Shown here: in pieces, positions 10,169 to 21,832 of the stretch
Layout: each line of letters opens with the position of its first letter
Numbering within the stretch: the stretch's first letter is position 1
Source of the DNA: Heterohyrax brucei
Taxonomy: Eukaryota; Chordata; Mammalia; Hyracoidea; Procaviidae
DNA length: 64,000 nt
Direction of reading: 5' to 3'
Assembly: GCA_028571685.1 (NCBI GenBank)
Contig: CM053154.1
Location: forward strand, 11,130,001 to 11,194,000
Program-made: the position numbers and the translations under genes
Notes under the pieces: generated by a model
Seen by the model: the letters and a program-made list of their open reading frames with translations, nothing else
Databases searched by the model: none
Told to the model about the DNA's origin: nothing

Positions 10169-10636
10169 GGAAGGGAAGCATCAGCTTGGGAAACAAGCAA
10201 GAGGGCATGAAGATGACCTTGAACCTTGGGATCTCAAAGGGTACTCCGGTAAGTTGAAGAATGGTGCAATCCAGCTTCTGGCTCTTCTCCTGGTGCAGAG
10301 GGTGGCCTCTCTGTCACCTGGGCTTGAACTTTCTATGGAGTCCCTGGACTTGTCCTGGAGAAGCGAAGAGTTCCTGGTGGGTCTCAGATCCACACAGCAC
10401 TCTGATAAGCCCCTCCTAGCTCAGAGTAGAAGCCTCAATAAGGAATCTTTTAGGAAGGAAGGTTCTGCCTCAATTTATTTTATTTTTTCCCCTCCCCTGA
10501 AGTTTAAACATTCGCTGCACTTGAGTGGCTGTTGCTTATGCATCTGACTTATTTAGGCAGTTTGCTATTGTGTGTGTGGTCCAGTCCAGCCTGTTGCAAT
10601 AAAGTGTATGTTAGATGCTTGGAAAGGATCCAGCAG

Positions 10637-10672
10637 GCAGTGTGTGTGTGTGTGTCTATGCGTGTGTGTGTG
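10637..10672 (+). repeat. (TG)n microsatellite
   Basis: Interrupted TG dinucleotide run with a tctatgcg break. Confidence 0.9.
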
Positions 10673-10680
10673 AAGGACTA

Positions 10681-10805
10681 GGGGAGAGGAGAGATAGGAG
10701 GAAAGGAAGGCAGAGGAAGATAGGGAGGGAGGGAGGGTGGGAGGAGAGAGATGGAGGGAGGAAGGAAGGAGGACGGAGACAGAGAGAAAGAAGAGACAGA
10801 CAAGA
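10681..10805 (+). repeat. Purine-rich (GGGA/GGAA)n tract
   Basis: About 120 bp almost entirely of G and A on the + strand (gggagggagggagggtggga and relatives). Such tracts can adopt triplex or G-rich structures. Confidence 0.85.
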
Positions 10806-11399
10806 GTGAAGAGAAAAATTTTAACTAGCAACTCAAGCAGGATGTTCACAGATGGATGGTACGTTTAATTTGCAGAATGGATTCTTTCTTTTTCAATTGT
10901 ATTCATTTTGGCTATTGTCAGTCAGATTGCAAGCACACTGACATGGTTCAAATTAGCATTGTGGAAGCAATATACTGCCTGGGAGTGCGTGACTAAATTA
11001 TTAAGCGCAATCCGTGAGGACCCATCACGAAAACATCACAGCAAATAGAAAAACTTTATATGGTGCTTTTCACCAGCTGTGTCCCTGGTCATTGAGCACA
11101 GCGGGTAACAGTTTGCCCAGGCACTATTTTGGGAAAAAGAAGTCATTTCATCGAGGGTACAGCTTTGGTTCCAAATTTTCTTTGAATTGCTTGCCAAATA
11201 CTTGGTGTCCAAGAAATTAAACATGAAAAATGTTCAAAGAGAATTGGAAACCAAGGCAGGGAGTTCTGCTCACCAAACTTTTAACCATTACTAACCTGTT
11301 AGAGAATAACGTTGTTGAGTAATTCACTCACTGTTAATGATATGTAACTTGTTCCTGTCCTGGGCTTTTGGTGATGCTCAGTGGATCAGCAGAAATATC
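10806..11399. other. Single-copy, AT-rich, no gene
   Basis: No transposon signature. 10850-11060 is AT-rich with homeodomain-type ATTA/TAAT cores (gtttaatttgcag, aaattattaagcg), a texture often seen in conserved non-coding DNA. Conservation cannot be judged from one genome. Confidence 0.35.
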
Positions 11400-11640
11400 A
11401 GAAGTTTGGAAACCAAAAGGCTAGGATGAAATCTTGACTTCATAAACTATGAACATGCAAGTTTGGGAAAGCCATTTGACTTCTTTAGGCCTCAGTTTAC
11501 TTGGCTGCAAACTGGAAGTCCTAGTGACCTCATTTGACCTTCTCACAGATTTTTGAGAAGATTGAATGATTTCACGTTTGCAAAGGGATCTGTAAACTCA
11601 AAAATGTTTACCAGTGTGTATGATAACTCTTCTGGATGCC
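11400..11640 (+). repeat. MIR SINE
   Basis: tttgggaaagccatttgact, then taggcctcagtttacttggc and gagaagattgaatgatttca: the MIR core and tail in forward orientation. Confidence 0.7.
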
Positions 11641-12118
11641 AATGATGAGCTGAAGTTCATTAATGAGAGCTGTAGTTCTTTCTAGAATGTTAGGAAACAA
11701 GAATTTTAACATCCTTGAAAGTTCCTAGGGGTATTTTAACAGGCAAATCAAAGAAGAAAAGCTGGGACAAACATTTCAGCTCCCACTCTTGGGGAGTACA
11801 TTTGGAAGATCGTGGGAAGCAGACTGTGACTGAAGGCAAGAAAAAAAATCAAATGAGGACAAATCTACAACAGCTTGCCGTCTGATGTTGCTCTGAACCC
11901 CGTAAGCGAATAAAGGACTCTGAGAACATCGTGTTGTTTTCATTTCCATATGTTATAGGCCGTCAGCTTGGGACAATCAACAGCTCCTGCCATAGAGAGA
12001 GAAGCATCTGATGATTAGAAGAGGGCCCTGGGAGGGGTTCACAGGCAGGTGGGGACCCAAGGCATGTGTGAGGTCTCTCAGGCTGACACCTCCACCTTTT
12101 GAATGTTCAGAGCTCTCC
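11641..12118. other. Single-copy sequence
   Basis: No repeat or reading frame that I can support. Confidence 0.4.
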
Positions 12119-12119
12119 G

Positions 12120-12286
12120 AAACCAAACCAAACTCACAGCTGTTGAGCTGATTCTAACTCGTAGCAACCCTACAGGTCAGAGTAGAAATGTCCCATAGTG
12201 TTTCTAAGGAGCACCTGGTGGACTTGAACTGCCAAACTTGTGGGTAGCAGACATAGCACGTAACTACTATGCCACCAGGGTTTCCT
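12120..12286 (-). mobile_element. AfroSINE, antisense, full length
   Basis: Opens with the tail complement (gctgttgagctgattctaac) and ends with the head complement (tatgccaccagggtttcc). Confidence 0.85.
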
Positions 12287-12469
12287 GGCAGTGATCCCAA
12301 CACAACATGATCACTCCCAGTGTCTTGTTTCCTGCATCGATGAATGAACAGGTGGAGAAGATAAAATGGAGAGATGGGAGCCTGGGATCCAATCCTGCTC
12401 ATCCTTCAAATCCCATCAGAAGTCTCGGCTCGTCCGGAAGTCTTCCTACCCTGGTGCCTACAGCTTCCA

Positions 12470-12705
12470 GACTCCCTGGCTGATGTAAGCAGTTAACGTC
12501 CTTGGTTGCTAACTGGAAGTCGAGGTTCAAGACCACCTGGAAGCACCTTGTAAGAAAGTTCCAGTGCTCTAATTCAAAAAAAAAAAAAAAAAAAAGAAAA
12601 AAAATGCTACTGAAAACCATGTGGGACACAGGTCTACTCTGACAGACACACATGGGGTCTCCAGGAATTAGCGTCAGCTCAATGGCAATTGTGCAAATCA
12701 TATGA
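12470..12705 (+). mobile_element. Diverged tRNA-derived SINE with internal poly(A)
   Basis: The head gttaacgtccttggttgctaa with a B-box-like gaggttcaagacc resembles AfroSINE but is diverged. An A-run (about 12577-12603) separates it from a second half containing gtgggacacaggtctactct and gcgtcagctcaatggcaa. It abuts an RTE 3' end. Confidence 0.5.
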
Positions 12706-13047
12706 ACATACCATGGACTACCAGTAGAACAAACAGATCTGCTCTGGAAGAAGTCCAACCAGAGTGCTCCTTTGAAGCAAAGATGGCAAAACTGCATCTT
12801 ACATACATTGGACAAGTTGTCAGGAGGGATCAGTCTCTGGAGAAGGACATCAGGCTTGGTAGAGTGGAGGGTCAGTGAAAAAGAAGAAGACACTCAATGA
12901 GATGGTCTGGCATTGTGGCTGCAACAATGGGCTTGAAGCATAAAAATGATTGTGAGAGTGGCGCAAAACCAGGCAGTGTTTCATTCTGTTGTACATACGG
13001 TTGGTAGGAGTCAGAACTGACTCAATGGCACCTAATGACAACAACAT
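12706..13047 (+). mobile_element. RTE LINE 3' end
   Basis: Carries the RTE C-terminal coding relic (accatggactaccagtagaa, then gatcagtctctggagaagga). The 3' terminus tctgttgtacatacggttgg ... cagaactgactcaatggcac ends in an acaaca tail. This terminus is the template that the AfroSINE and tRNA-Gly SINE tails resemble. Confidence 0.8.
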
Positions 13048-13564
13048 CTTCAAAGCTATGCTTTCATTTAGTCCATTTTAAAAAGAGGGAGCCTCCTTGC
13101 TCCAGCTTCCAGAAGGTCTGCTGTGCACCTGGGGCTCCCCTTTGTATTGAAGGTCCAGAGAAGGAGGAACGCCCTCCACCCTCGAGGAGCTCAGGACCTG
13201 GAGAGAAGGTTGATGGCAAAGTCCCTAAGTATTCAGTGCTTTGTGAAGACCCCAAGGAATGGAGATGGGTGTCCCAGTGCTAGGAGGACATGCTGGGGGG
13301 AGATTTCCCTGTCTGTCAGGACTCGGGGGAAGGGGTTTCTCCCAGGAGATGAGCTCGTCATGTAGGGTACTGAGCAAGATGGGTGTATGTTTCGGGTAGA
13401 GCGAGCAACTCAGGTAAGAATAAGGAAGTGTGAAAAACCTTGATTCATCTTGGGGGCTGTGAATCTTACTATAAGGTTGGTGGTAGGACAGTGTAACTAA
13501 AACAAAGAAAGCCAACCAACAGTCAAACAGAACAAGGAGATGCTGCTTGGTTTAAAGTCAGGAA
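13048..13564. other. Single-copy or very old repeat sequence
   Basis: No supported gene. Several short frames are open by chance, and none shows a domain. Confidence 0.4.
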
Positions 13565-13845
13565 AGGGTCATACTCTTTCATCATACTTTTCATTCTGTA
13601 TGCTGAGCAAATAATCTGAGGAACTAGTCTATATGAAGAAGAACAAGGCATCAAGATTGGAGGAAGACTCATTAACAACTTGCATTGTGTAGGTGATGCA
13701 ACCTTACTTGCTGAAAGTGAAGAAGATTTGAAGCACTCACTGTAAAGATCAAAGACCACAGACTTCAGTATGGATTGCACCACAACATCAGGAAAACAAA
13801 AATCCTCACAGCTGGACCAGTAAGCAACATCATGATACATCATAG
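13565..13845 (+). mobile_element. RTE reverse-transcriptase relic
   Basis: Around 13690-13740 the + strand reads CVGDATLLAESEEDL where an intact element has YADD followed by TLLAESEEDL, so the catalytic aspartates are spoiled. An IKDHxLQYGLHHNIRKTKI-like block follows (about 13745-13805). Confidence 0.75.
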
Positions 13846-14555
13846 CTTGGATGCCTTGGTGAGGTTGGAGCCCCATGGAGCAGAAACGAGAAGCTGCCTC
13901 CTCATTCCTCCTTAGATACTCAGTATGGTCAAAGCAAGCATTCTACAGCATCAAGCAACAGCATCCTGGCTGGTGAAGGAGAAGGAATGGCTGTGTCGAC
14001 ACATCTTCCCCAGGTGGTCTAGTGGGCCAAAGGCACCAATGGAAAGGCTAGGAAGTAGGAGGCAGGGCCTCTGTAGTCTCCCGGAAGTTACCAGGGAAGA
14101 TCAAGCAAAAGGCGGATAAGCAGGTGATGTTTATTTAAGGACCACCAGAGTCTGGGTCTTGATTTGATATGACCACCTTTACATCCAAAGGCTGGAGAAG
14201 GCTGTTGATATTCCAAATGTGTGAGGATGTAAGGAGCATCCAAAGAGCACATGGAAGGAGAGGAATGAGTTAAACAAGTTCAGGAAGAGCGTTCTTAGGG
14301 TGAGGTGTTTGTTCTCCCTCGAGCAGGGTGCTTTGTTAGTTATTAAATCCCAGCATTAGTGGTATTGTTGAAAGTCACATGGGAATGTGAAACTGGGATA
14401 GTTTGATTTAGCTGCTGTATTCTGAATCAAATGGATAGCTCAAAACATGTGTGTGTAGAAACACATAGATAATTACCATTTAGGTCCATCTGTAATGTTT
14501 GAATCAACTCGATGGCCACAGATGGGTTTTTTATTTTATACTATCATGTACATGT
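13846..14555. other. Single-copy sequence with one half of a 37-bp direct repeat
   Basis: 13888-13924 (gagaagctgcctcctcattc, 37 bp in all) recurs exactly at 15440-15476. No gene seen. Confidence 0.5.
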
Positions 14556-14707
14556 GGCAGGAGCCTGATTGCACAGTGGTTAAGAGCTTGGCTGCTAATC
14601 AAAAGGTTGGCAGTTTGAATCTACCAGTTATGCCTTGGAAACCTTATGGGGCAATTCTACTCTGTCCATCAGGTCAGTGAATTAGAATCATCTTGACAAC
14701 AGTGGGA
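14556..14707 (+). mobile_element. AfroSINE
   Basis: gattgcacagtggttaagag, aaaaggttggcagtttgaat and the ccttatggggcaattctact body. The tail is diverged (ttagaatcatcttgacaaca). Confidence 0.85.
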
Positions 14708-15519
14708 CACATGTATGTATGAAATTATGTACTATAGGTATGTCTTGGCTTCCTTATATTTGCCTTACATGTGCCTTCTATTTAGAGCCTTTTATAAATA
14801 TAGGTGCCTTTATAAGCATAGGTTCTGAAAAGTGTGGCTTGAAATTTTGGGCAAACACCCCTCTTGGCTATTCCCAAGCAGTGAGACGAGGCCATTTGTC
14901 CATGGGAATGGTGAAATCTTTCTTTGTTCCCGTGAGCTTCCCAAGGCTGAAGTGCTGTGTGTGGTGACGTGATATGCATCCACGTGGTACTGTTATTTTG
15001 GTTAATCACCTGTGAGTCAACCTTTACACCTTACACTACCAGGAGAAGGCAGCTCAGTCTCTGGAGAACATACTTTAAAGTCCCTTTATGCAGAAAAAGA
15101 AGAGCACAGAGAAGTGTGCTGAAGTCACCAACCTCCAGAAGAGATACTGATATATATCCCCAGTACTGCCAGTGTTAGTATGTAGAACAACCCAGAACTC
15201 AAACTGGAGCCATCATAAACCCAGTAATGATGGGCAAGGGCAAACAGATGAGGCTGGAAGCAGGTGAGGGCATGCCAACTTGCTAGGCTTGTTCATTGCA
15301 CACTGAACTATAGACATGTTCAAGAAATGGAATGGGCGAGAGGGGCAAACAGTTAGGGACCCGGCTTGCACACCTTCTGAGGTGGTTTAATGAGCAGAAG
15401 ACACTCAGTTAATAGATGACAGTCCCATACAGTGGAGATGAGAAGCTGCCTCCTCATTCCTCCTTAGATACTCAGTGTGTTCCCATCAAAGTGGATGTTT
15501 TATAGCACCAAGTATCAGA
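14708..15519. other. Single-copy sequence; second half of the 37-bp direct repeat
   Basis: Holds 15440-15476. Otherwise no repeat or gene that I can support. Confidence 0.45.
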
Positions 15520-15670
15520 AGGAAACATCAGTGGCATAGTGGCTAAATGCTACAGCTGCTAACTCAAAGGGCAGAAGTTCCGATCCACCAGGTACTCCTT
15601 GGAAACTCTATACTATGCCGTCTACAGGGTCACTGTGAGTCAGAATTGACTTGATGGCAATGAGTTATTT
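15520..15670 (+). mobile_element. AfroSINE
   Basis: ggaaacatcagtggcatagt head, aagttccgatccaccaggta B-box region, gagtcagaattgacttgatg tail. Confidence 0.85.
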
Positions 15671-17079
15671 ATTTTTGTAACTATCAGAAGACAAAAATAA
15701 AAGAGATAGCTTTTAAATAGTTGAAGAGTTTGATCTATCCAATGGAAAGCAGGAAAAGAGAAGAAGAAAGAAAAGAAAGTAAATAACAACAACAACAATG
15801 ACAAAACAACATAAAACCCAAACCACTGCTGCAGGGTAAATAGCAGAGAAAAATTAAAATGAGATGGCAGAAACGAATCCAAATGTAATAGTAATTTTAA
15901 TAAGTATAAAGTCACCAATCAAAGATGAAACTGTTCACTGGGTATTGAATTTAACATCCTACAACATCTTGTCTGTGAAAGAGTAATGAAAGGCATGAGT
16001 TTGGTTAGGTTAGTAATAAAATGGTGGAAATATCTGTATAAGATACATATGAATCAAAAAAAAGAAAGAAAATCTGGAGTAGCAATATTAGTATACAGAA
16101 AAATAGAATTAAAGGCAAAAATACACACACAGTCACAATGAACGTAAACATATCCACTCATTTCATCTTAAAAATAGATAAAAACAATAGGCAGTGCTAT
16201 AGAAAGACATATTTAAATCAACAATTGTGGCCAGAAATTTTAGAACAGTTTTGTGGAACTGATAGATTTGAGTAGACCAAAGGTAAGAAACGATATAAAA
16301 GATCTGAATAATACAATAAGCTAAAAAATTAGTATGTATAGAATTTTATATCCAGTAGCAACAGAAAACACATTTACTAAATCACAAAGGAAACTTCTGT
16401 GCTCCAAAGAATCCCATTGAACACAGGACACGTTCTATGATCAAAATGCACTAAAATGAGGAAACATAAGAGAAATTAGGAAATACAGCTGAAGCGGTAC
16501 TCAGAAGGAAATTATAGCTTTAGACACATTTCTTTGAAAACAAATGGTTGAAGGATTCAAATCAAGATGCTGGAAAAAGAACAATTCCAAAGGAACCAGA
16601 AAGAGGGATGCAATACCAGTGAGACAAGAAATTTAAGAGAAACTAATAGGGACAATTAAACCTCAAATCTGGTGCTTTGAAAATACCAATAAGATAGTCA
16701 CCTCTGGCAAGACTCATCACGGGACAGAGAGACTAAATAAAGAATGCAGAATGAAAAACAGTGAAATAAAATAGACACCTAGACACAAATTGTGAAAGAA
16801 TGTTAAGAACAACTAACTACCCACCACTAAATTTGAAAATCTGTATGCAAGTGGGTACATTTCTGCAAAAATATACTTGTCAAAATTGGTGTAAGAAGAA
16901 ACGGGAACATTAAACAGACAAATAAGCAATCATGAGATTAAAATGGTAATAAATCTATCTTCTTCCACAAATGTCCAAGGTCCAACGGTTTCACGGATAA
17001 GTTCTACCAACACTTAAAAAAATAGGAAATTGTGGGAAACAGAAGCAGAGTGAAACAATTAGAAGTCATTTTGTGAGAT

Positions 17080-17165
17080 TTCCTGAGTCCACCAGTGGAA
17101 GACAGCAACAAAAGGCCTACGTGACTTTTGAAACTCTTAACCACTGTACCACTGTGGTTCCTTTG
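17080..17165 (-). mobile_element. AfroSINE head fragment, antisense
   Basis: actcttaaccactgtaccac followed by tgtggttcc is the complement of the SINE head. The rest is lost or diverged. Confidence 0.5.
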
Positions 17166-17324
17166 AATATGGTGGTAAACATCAAAAGTCACATACGATT
17201 GTGGAGGGTTTAACCCAGAAAAGCAAAGATGGTTCAATCTCAGAAACTGTTTTAATACATTAACCTAAAGGAGAAGAGTCCTGGATCATCTTGATACGTA
17301 TGCAAAGAGCTTTTTTGCTTTAAT

Positions 17325-17560
17325 AAAAAGAAATTTATTTTCTCACAGTCTGGGAGACTAGGAGTTCAAATTCAGGGTGTCAGTTGCAGAGGAAGGCTCT
17401 CTGTTGGCTCTGGAGGAAGGTTTCTGTCATCCATCGTCCCAGAGCTGCTCTGCACAGGGACGCTGTGTCCAAAGGACATGCTGTGCTCCTGGTACTGCTA
17501 TCTTAGTGGTTGAGGTTGCTCTGCCCCTCTGTTTGCTTCTATCACAAAAAGCATAAAGCT
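17325..17560 (-). repeat. MaLR LTR fragment, antisense
   Basis: aaatttattttctcacagtc, ttggctctggaggaaggttt and tgtccaaaggacatgctgtg match the antisense LTR at 46116-46602 in order. Truncated. Confidence 0.6.
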
Positions 17561-18277
17561 TGACATTCATTTTTGATAAAACCTCTTAGCAAACTATTTC
17601 TAGAAAAGAACTTCCTTATTGTGATGAAGATTTATGCTCCATACCTACAGCAGACAACACACTTCAGAGAAACTTTGGACTCATCCTCTTTCAGATCGGG
17701 AGCGTATGCTGCTGATGTTTACTATGGTATCAAAGGTCTTGGCCAGCTCTATGAGCCAAAGGAAAACAAAACAAAGCAAGTCCAATGACAGCGAGGAAGG
17801 ACATTAAATTGTCATTTACTGATGATATGGTGTAAGTAAAAATCTATCAGAATCAACATAAAATGATTAGAGAGTTCAGGAAATTCGCAAGACACAGATC
17901 AACTCAGAAAAATCAATAGTGTTTCTCCATACTAGCAATAACCATCCAGAAAAGAAAAGGAGAAACCATACACCTTCATAATGGCAGTAAAAACTATAAA
18001 TTATCTAGGAATTAATAAAAACATAATATCTGTAGATAACATTTTGGGAAAATACAAATAAATGGAAAGACTCTATGAGAGTCACTATGAGTTGGAAGCT
18101 ATTTGATGACACCTAAACACAACGAATCCTTGATTATGAATGAGGTGATTCAATCTTACAAAGACATTGATTCCCTCCAAACTACCATTCCAGTGTGATC
18201 TAAAAGAAAATTCCATTTGGCTTTTCCCCCCAAGGGATACGACCAGTTTATTCTACATACATAAGAGTATAGGCCTG

Positions 18278-19785
18278 TGTCTTGGTCTCTTCTAGAGTTA
18301 CTATAACAGAAATACTACAAGTGTGTGGCATTAACAGAGAAGTTTTTTTTTTTTAATTTTAATTTTTTTTATTTAATATGACTGAGCAAAAATGTACATT
18401 CCTGTATAAATTTACATGCCCACCTGTATGCAGCTACCACTGCTCTACTTGTCTGGTGACAGCACACTATTTCTCTCTGCTCCATACATGTCTCATCCTC
18501 CCAACAGCCTCCTTTCCGCTCCTCTCCACTCACTCTCCTTCCTCCAGCCAGAGGTCAGCAAGATGATATCCTATAGATGTATAGAACCATAAAGTGCTTC
18601 CAATATATGGTCACTCTGCATTGCCAAGTCCAATCCATTCGTGTCCAAAGAGTGGACCTTCGTTATGATTTATGGGCAAGGGCAGCATCAGGGCCAGGGG
18701 CCATGCTCCCAGGGAAACCCCCAAACTGCTGGACCATCAATTGAGGTCTTTTAGTGGAGATCTCAGGATGCACCCCTTTTTACTCTTGTGTAGTCAGTGA
18801 GACCCAACTTAGTGAGCTCCATTGCGGCTATCACTGGTGGTGGCCGGGCACCATCCGGTTCTTCTGGTCTCAAGTTGATGTGGGCACCCACTCATGTGGG
18901 TCTCCCTATTTTCTGAGTTGTCTTTACCCCATGTCATTTTGGTCCTCAGTGAGCATCCATTTCTGCTGAGTTGGGACCATTTGCTGTGTCCTCGGATGGC
19001 AGCTTGGCAGCTTTTAAGACCCCAGACGCCACTCACCAATGTGGGGTGCAGAGAGCTCTCTTAGCAAAACACTAGTTGTGCCAATTGGCCTCGATTTCAC
19101 CTAAGAGCATGGTCCCCTGTCCCCTGCCCCCGCTACTCTATCCTTGCAATATTGGGTTAAGATGGAAGGAGTATTCAAGTTATGCTGAAGTCCACTTAAT
19201 ATTGTTCTTGTTTCTAATGTGTGCTATCACCGATTTCACCCAACTAGATTTCTACCAACTATCTAATCTAAGCCCTCCCCCTCTCTCTCTCCCTCCCTCC
19301 CCTCCCTTGCAGCTGTCAAAGAGTCTTTTCTTCTATATACAAATAACAGAGAAGTTTACTCCTTCACAGTCCAGTATGATAGATGTCCGAATTCAGGTCA
19401 CCAGCTCCAGGTAAAGGCCTTTTCTCTCTGTTGGCTCTTAGTGAGGCAGCAGTTTTTGCTTGTTCTGAGAGCATTCTCAGGTCCAAAGGAAGTGTTCTGC
19501 TCCTTGTGCTACTTTCTTGATGGCAGGAGTTTCCCTGTTTCTCTGCTAACGTCTTTCTTTTATATCTCAAAAGAGATTGGGTTAAGACACTAACCAATCT
19601 TACAGACCTCCTCAAAGTAACTGCTGCTAATCTGTCTTACTAAATCATAGTAATAGAGGTTATAACACATAGGTAAATCCCATCAAAATGATGACAGAAT
19701 GATAGGCGATCACACAATACTGGGACTCATGGCCCAGCCAAATTGGTACACACATGTTTGGGGTGATATAATTCAACACATGACA
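18278..19785 (-). repeat. MaLR LTR, antisense, split by an L1
   Basis: The left part (18278-18345) and right part (19344-19785) form one LTR in reverse orientation with ends compatible with TG...CA. It is a solo LTR with no interior beside it. The insertion at 18346-19343 interrupts it. Confidence 0.7.
18346..19343 (-). mobile_element. 5'-truncated L1 3' UTR with 14-bp target duplication
   Basis: Starts with a T-run (poly(A) on the minus strand) and carries the L1 3' UTR in reverse, including cttttaagaccccagacgcc. It is flanked by the perfect duplication taacagagaagttt at 18332-18345 and 19344-19357. It extends farther upstream in the L1 than the copy at 2091-2759. Confidence 0.85.
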
Positions 19786-19947
19786 GCCCATGAATAGCTG
19801 CATTACTTTTAGAAAAGAAAATGACAGACTTCCATTACAAATTATGAAGATATACAACAAAGCAATAGAAATGAAACTGAGCTATTGATACAAGAACAGA
19901 CAAATATGCCATCTGAATAGAATTAACTTATAGACTCATTCCTATAT

Positions 19948-20003
19948 ATATGCCAAGTGCCGTTGAGTCAGATCTGACTCATGGCGACAACTCCATATAT
20001 GAT
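19948..20003 (-). repeat. RTE/AfroSINE 3' tail fragment
   Basis: gccgttgagtcagatctgac is the complement of the shared RTE/SINE tail. Too short to say which. Confidence 0.5.
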
Positions 20004-20044
20004 AAAGGTCAATGATGGACAGGGCAAATTACTTAGCAGAATCC

Positions 20045-20193
20045 AAAACCCACTGCCATCAAGTTGATTCTGACTCATAGCAACCCTGTAGGTGGGAGTA
20101 GAACTGCCCCATAGAGGAGCACCTGGTGGATTCATACTGCTGACTTTTGCATTAGCAGATGTAGTACTTAACCACTACACCACCAGGGTTTCC
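20045..20193 (-). mobile_element. AfroSINE, antisense, full length
   Basis: cactgccatcaagttgattc to actacaccaccagggtttcc, with all parts present. Confidence 0.9.
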
Positions 20194-20239
20194 ACTCAAC
20201 AGAAGGTGTTGGAAAAACTAGCCCACTACTCAGCAGAAA

Positions 20240-20402
20240 GAATCCCTGGTGGTGCAGTGGATTGAGCCTACTTACTGCTCTGCCACAGAAAACTGTGGTA
20301 GTCTGCTTCTGTAAAGATCACAGCCTTGAGAACCCCATGGATCAGTTCTACTCTGTTGTACAGTGTCTCTATGAGTTAGAATTGACACATGGCCACAGGT
20401 AT
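20240..20402 (+). mobile_element. AfroSINE, variant body
   Basis: atccctggtggtgcagtgga head. The body differs from the main type, with gcttctgtaaagatcacagc between head and tail. The same variant appears at 28940, 42560 and, in antisense, at 20862, 27467 and 38048. Confidence 0.75.
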
Positions 20403-20861
20403 ACTGAGGAACACGAACCGGATCCCTACCTCACACCGTATGAGAAATAGGCTCTAGATAGATGGCAAACTAAATGCGCAAAGTAAAATGAGAATATTGG
20501 TAGGAGAGAAGAAGGACTTCCTAAACAAGATCTCAGAAGAATAAATCACTAGGTGAATAATTGATGATTTGGATTATGTAGAAATTAAAGAGCTCTGCTT
20601 AACGAAACATAGGCAAAGTAAACAGACATAAGAGAGATTAGGAAAACATTCTAGCAGTATCTAAGACTGATATCCAGAATATAAGGAACTCTATAAATTA
20701 ACAAGAAAAAGGCAGAAAACTTCATGGAAAATAATGGGTAAAGGATATGCCAGCAAGTCACAGAAGGGGAAACATGAGTGGCTAACAGATAGATGAAAAA
20801 GGTTCAGACTCAGTAACATTCAGAGAAACGCAAATTAAAATAAGAAGGAGATAGCACTTTG

Positions 20862-21043
20862 TTGTTAGGTGCCATCTAGTTGATTCCAACCCTAGTGATC
20901 CTGTGTGAAAGACTAGAACTGCCCTATAGGACTGTGGTGGTGGTAATCTTTATGCAAGCAGATCACCAGGTCTGTCTCCTGCAGAACTGCTGGCTGAGCT
21001 TGAACCACTAGCCTTTCACCTGGTAGTAAAGAGCTTATCCTTT
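20862..21043 (-). mobile_element. AfroSINE variant, antisense
   Basis: gttgttaggtgccatctagt, then atgcaagcagatcaccaggt and cctttcacctggtagtaaag: the variant SINE in reverse, with an RTE-like taggtgcc 3' terminus. Confidence 0.7.
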
Positions 21044-21052
21044 AGCACCTTG

Positions 21053-21485
21053 TTACTGTTGTTAGGTGCTGTTGAGTCAGTTCTGACTCATAGCAATCCC
21101 ATGTACAACCAAATGAAATCCTGGGCTCGTGCCATCCTTGCAATTATCGGTGTGTTTGAGCCCGTTGTGGCAGCCACTCTTGTCAGTCTATCTCATCGAA
21201 GGTCTTCCTTTTTCACTGACTCTCTGCTTTGCCAAGCATGGTGTCTGTCTCCAGGGACTGAAACTTTTTGATGACATGTGCAAAGTACACGTGATGAAGT
21301 CTTGTCATCCTCACTTCTAAGGAGCATTCTGGCTTTACAGCTTCCAAGATACATTTGTTTGTTCTTCTGGCAGTCCCCAGTGTATTCAATATCATTCACC
21401 AGTACTGTAATTCAAAGGCATCAATTCTTCTTCAGTCTTCCTTATTCATTGTATCGTGCCCATCTTTACTGGCAAAAACTAGAGA
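21053..21485 (-). mobile_element. RTE LINE 3' part, antisense
   Basis: Begins at the element 3' end (gttgttaggtgctgttgagt) and runs back through the C-terminal coding relic (aggtcttcctttttcactga, then caaaggcatcaattcttctt). Confidence 0.8.
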
Positions 21486-21832
21486 CTTAAATCATGCATG
21501 GGTGGGCAGGAGATGGGACAACAGGAACTCTTGTGTTGTCCTGCAGAGAATGGGAACTGATAAGGCACCCAGCAGAGTATTAGGGCAGGGCTTACCCAGA
21601 TGAAATTTGTGTTTGCACAGGGATGCAGAATATCCCAGAGAAGGGTTTTCTGCATGAATCCAGAGGGAAGCATAGATGCAAATATTTGTGGCTTGCTGTT
21701 TGTGTAGTGCAGGAAACAGTGGCACCCTGAGTGTCAATCACAGGGGACATATACAGTGAAATGTGGTGCTTGGGTGTCATGAGATACTGTGCAGTAGCTA
21801 GAGGCCACAAATTTGGTGTGTTTATAACTACA
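21486..21832. other. Single-copy sequence between two RTE copies
   Basis: No gene or repeat recognised. Confidence 0.4.

Larger units (their letters stand above)
15680..20861 (+). mobile_element. Old L1 ORF2 relic, interrupted repeatedly
   Basis: Pieces of L1 ORF2 lie in one order on the + strand: 15680-17040, 17220-17320, 17560-18275, 19786-19945 and 20440-20861. Signatures include agaaggaaattatagcttta, agatggttcaatctcagaaa, ttgtcatttactgatgatat and ccagaatataaggaactcta. Dense stops and indels leave no coding capacity. The gaps hold MaLR LTR pieces, AfroSINE fragments and a younger antisense L1. It is an old L1M-like copy, judging by divergence. Confidence 0.7.

Noticed and set aside
12399..12893. 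164-codon open frame on the minus strand
   Set aside because: Antisense through a poly(A) run (giving a poly-Phe stretch) and RTE sequence; an artefact.
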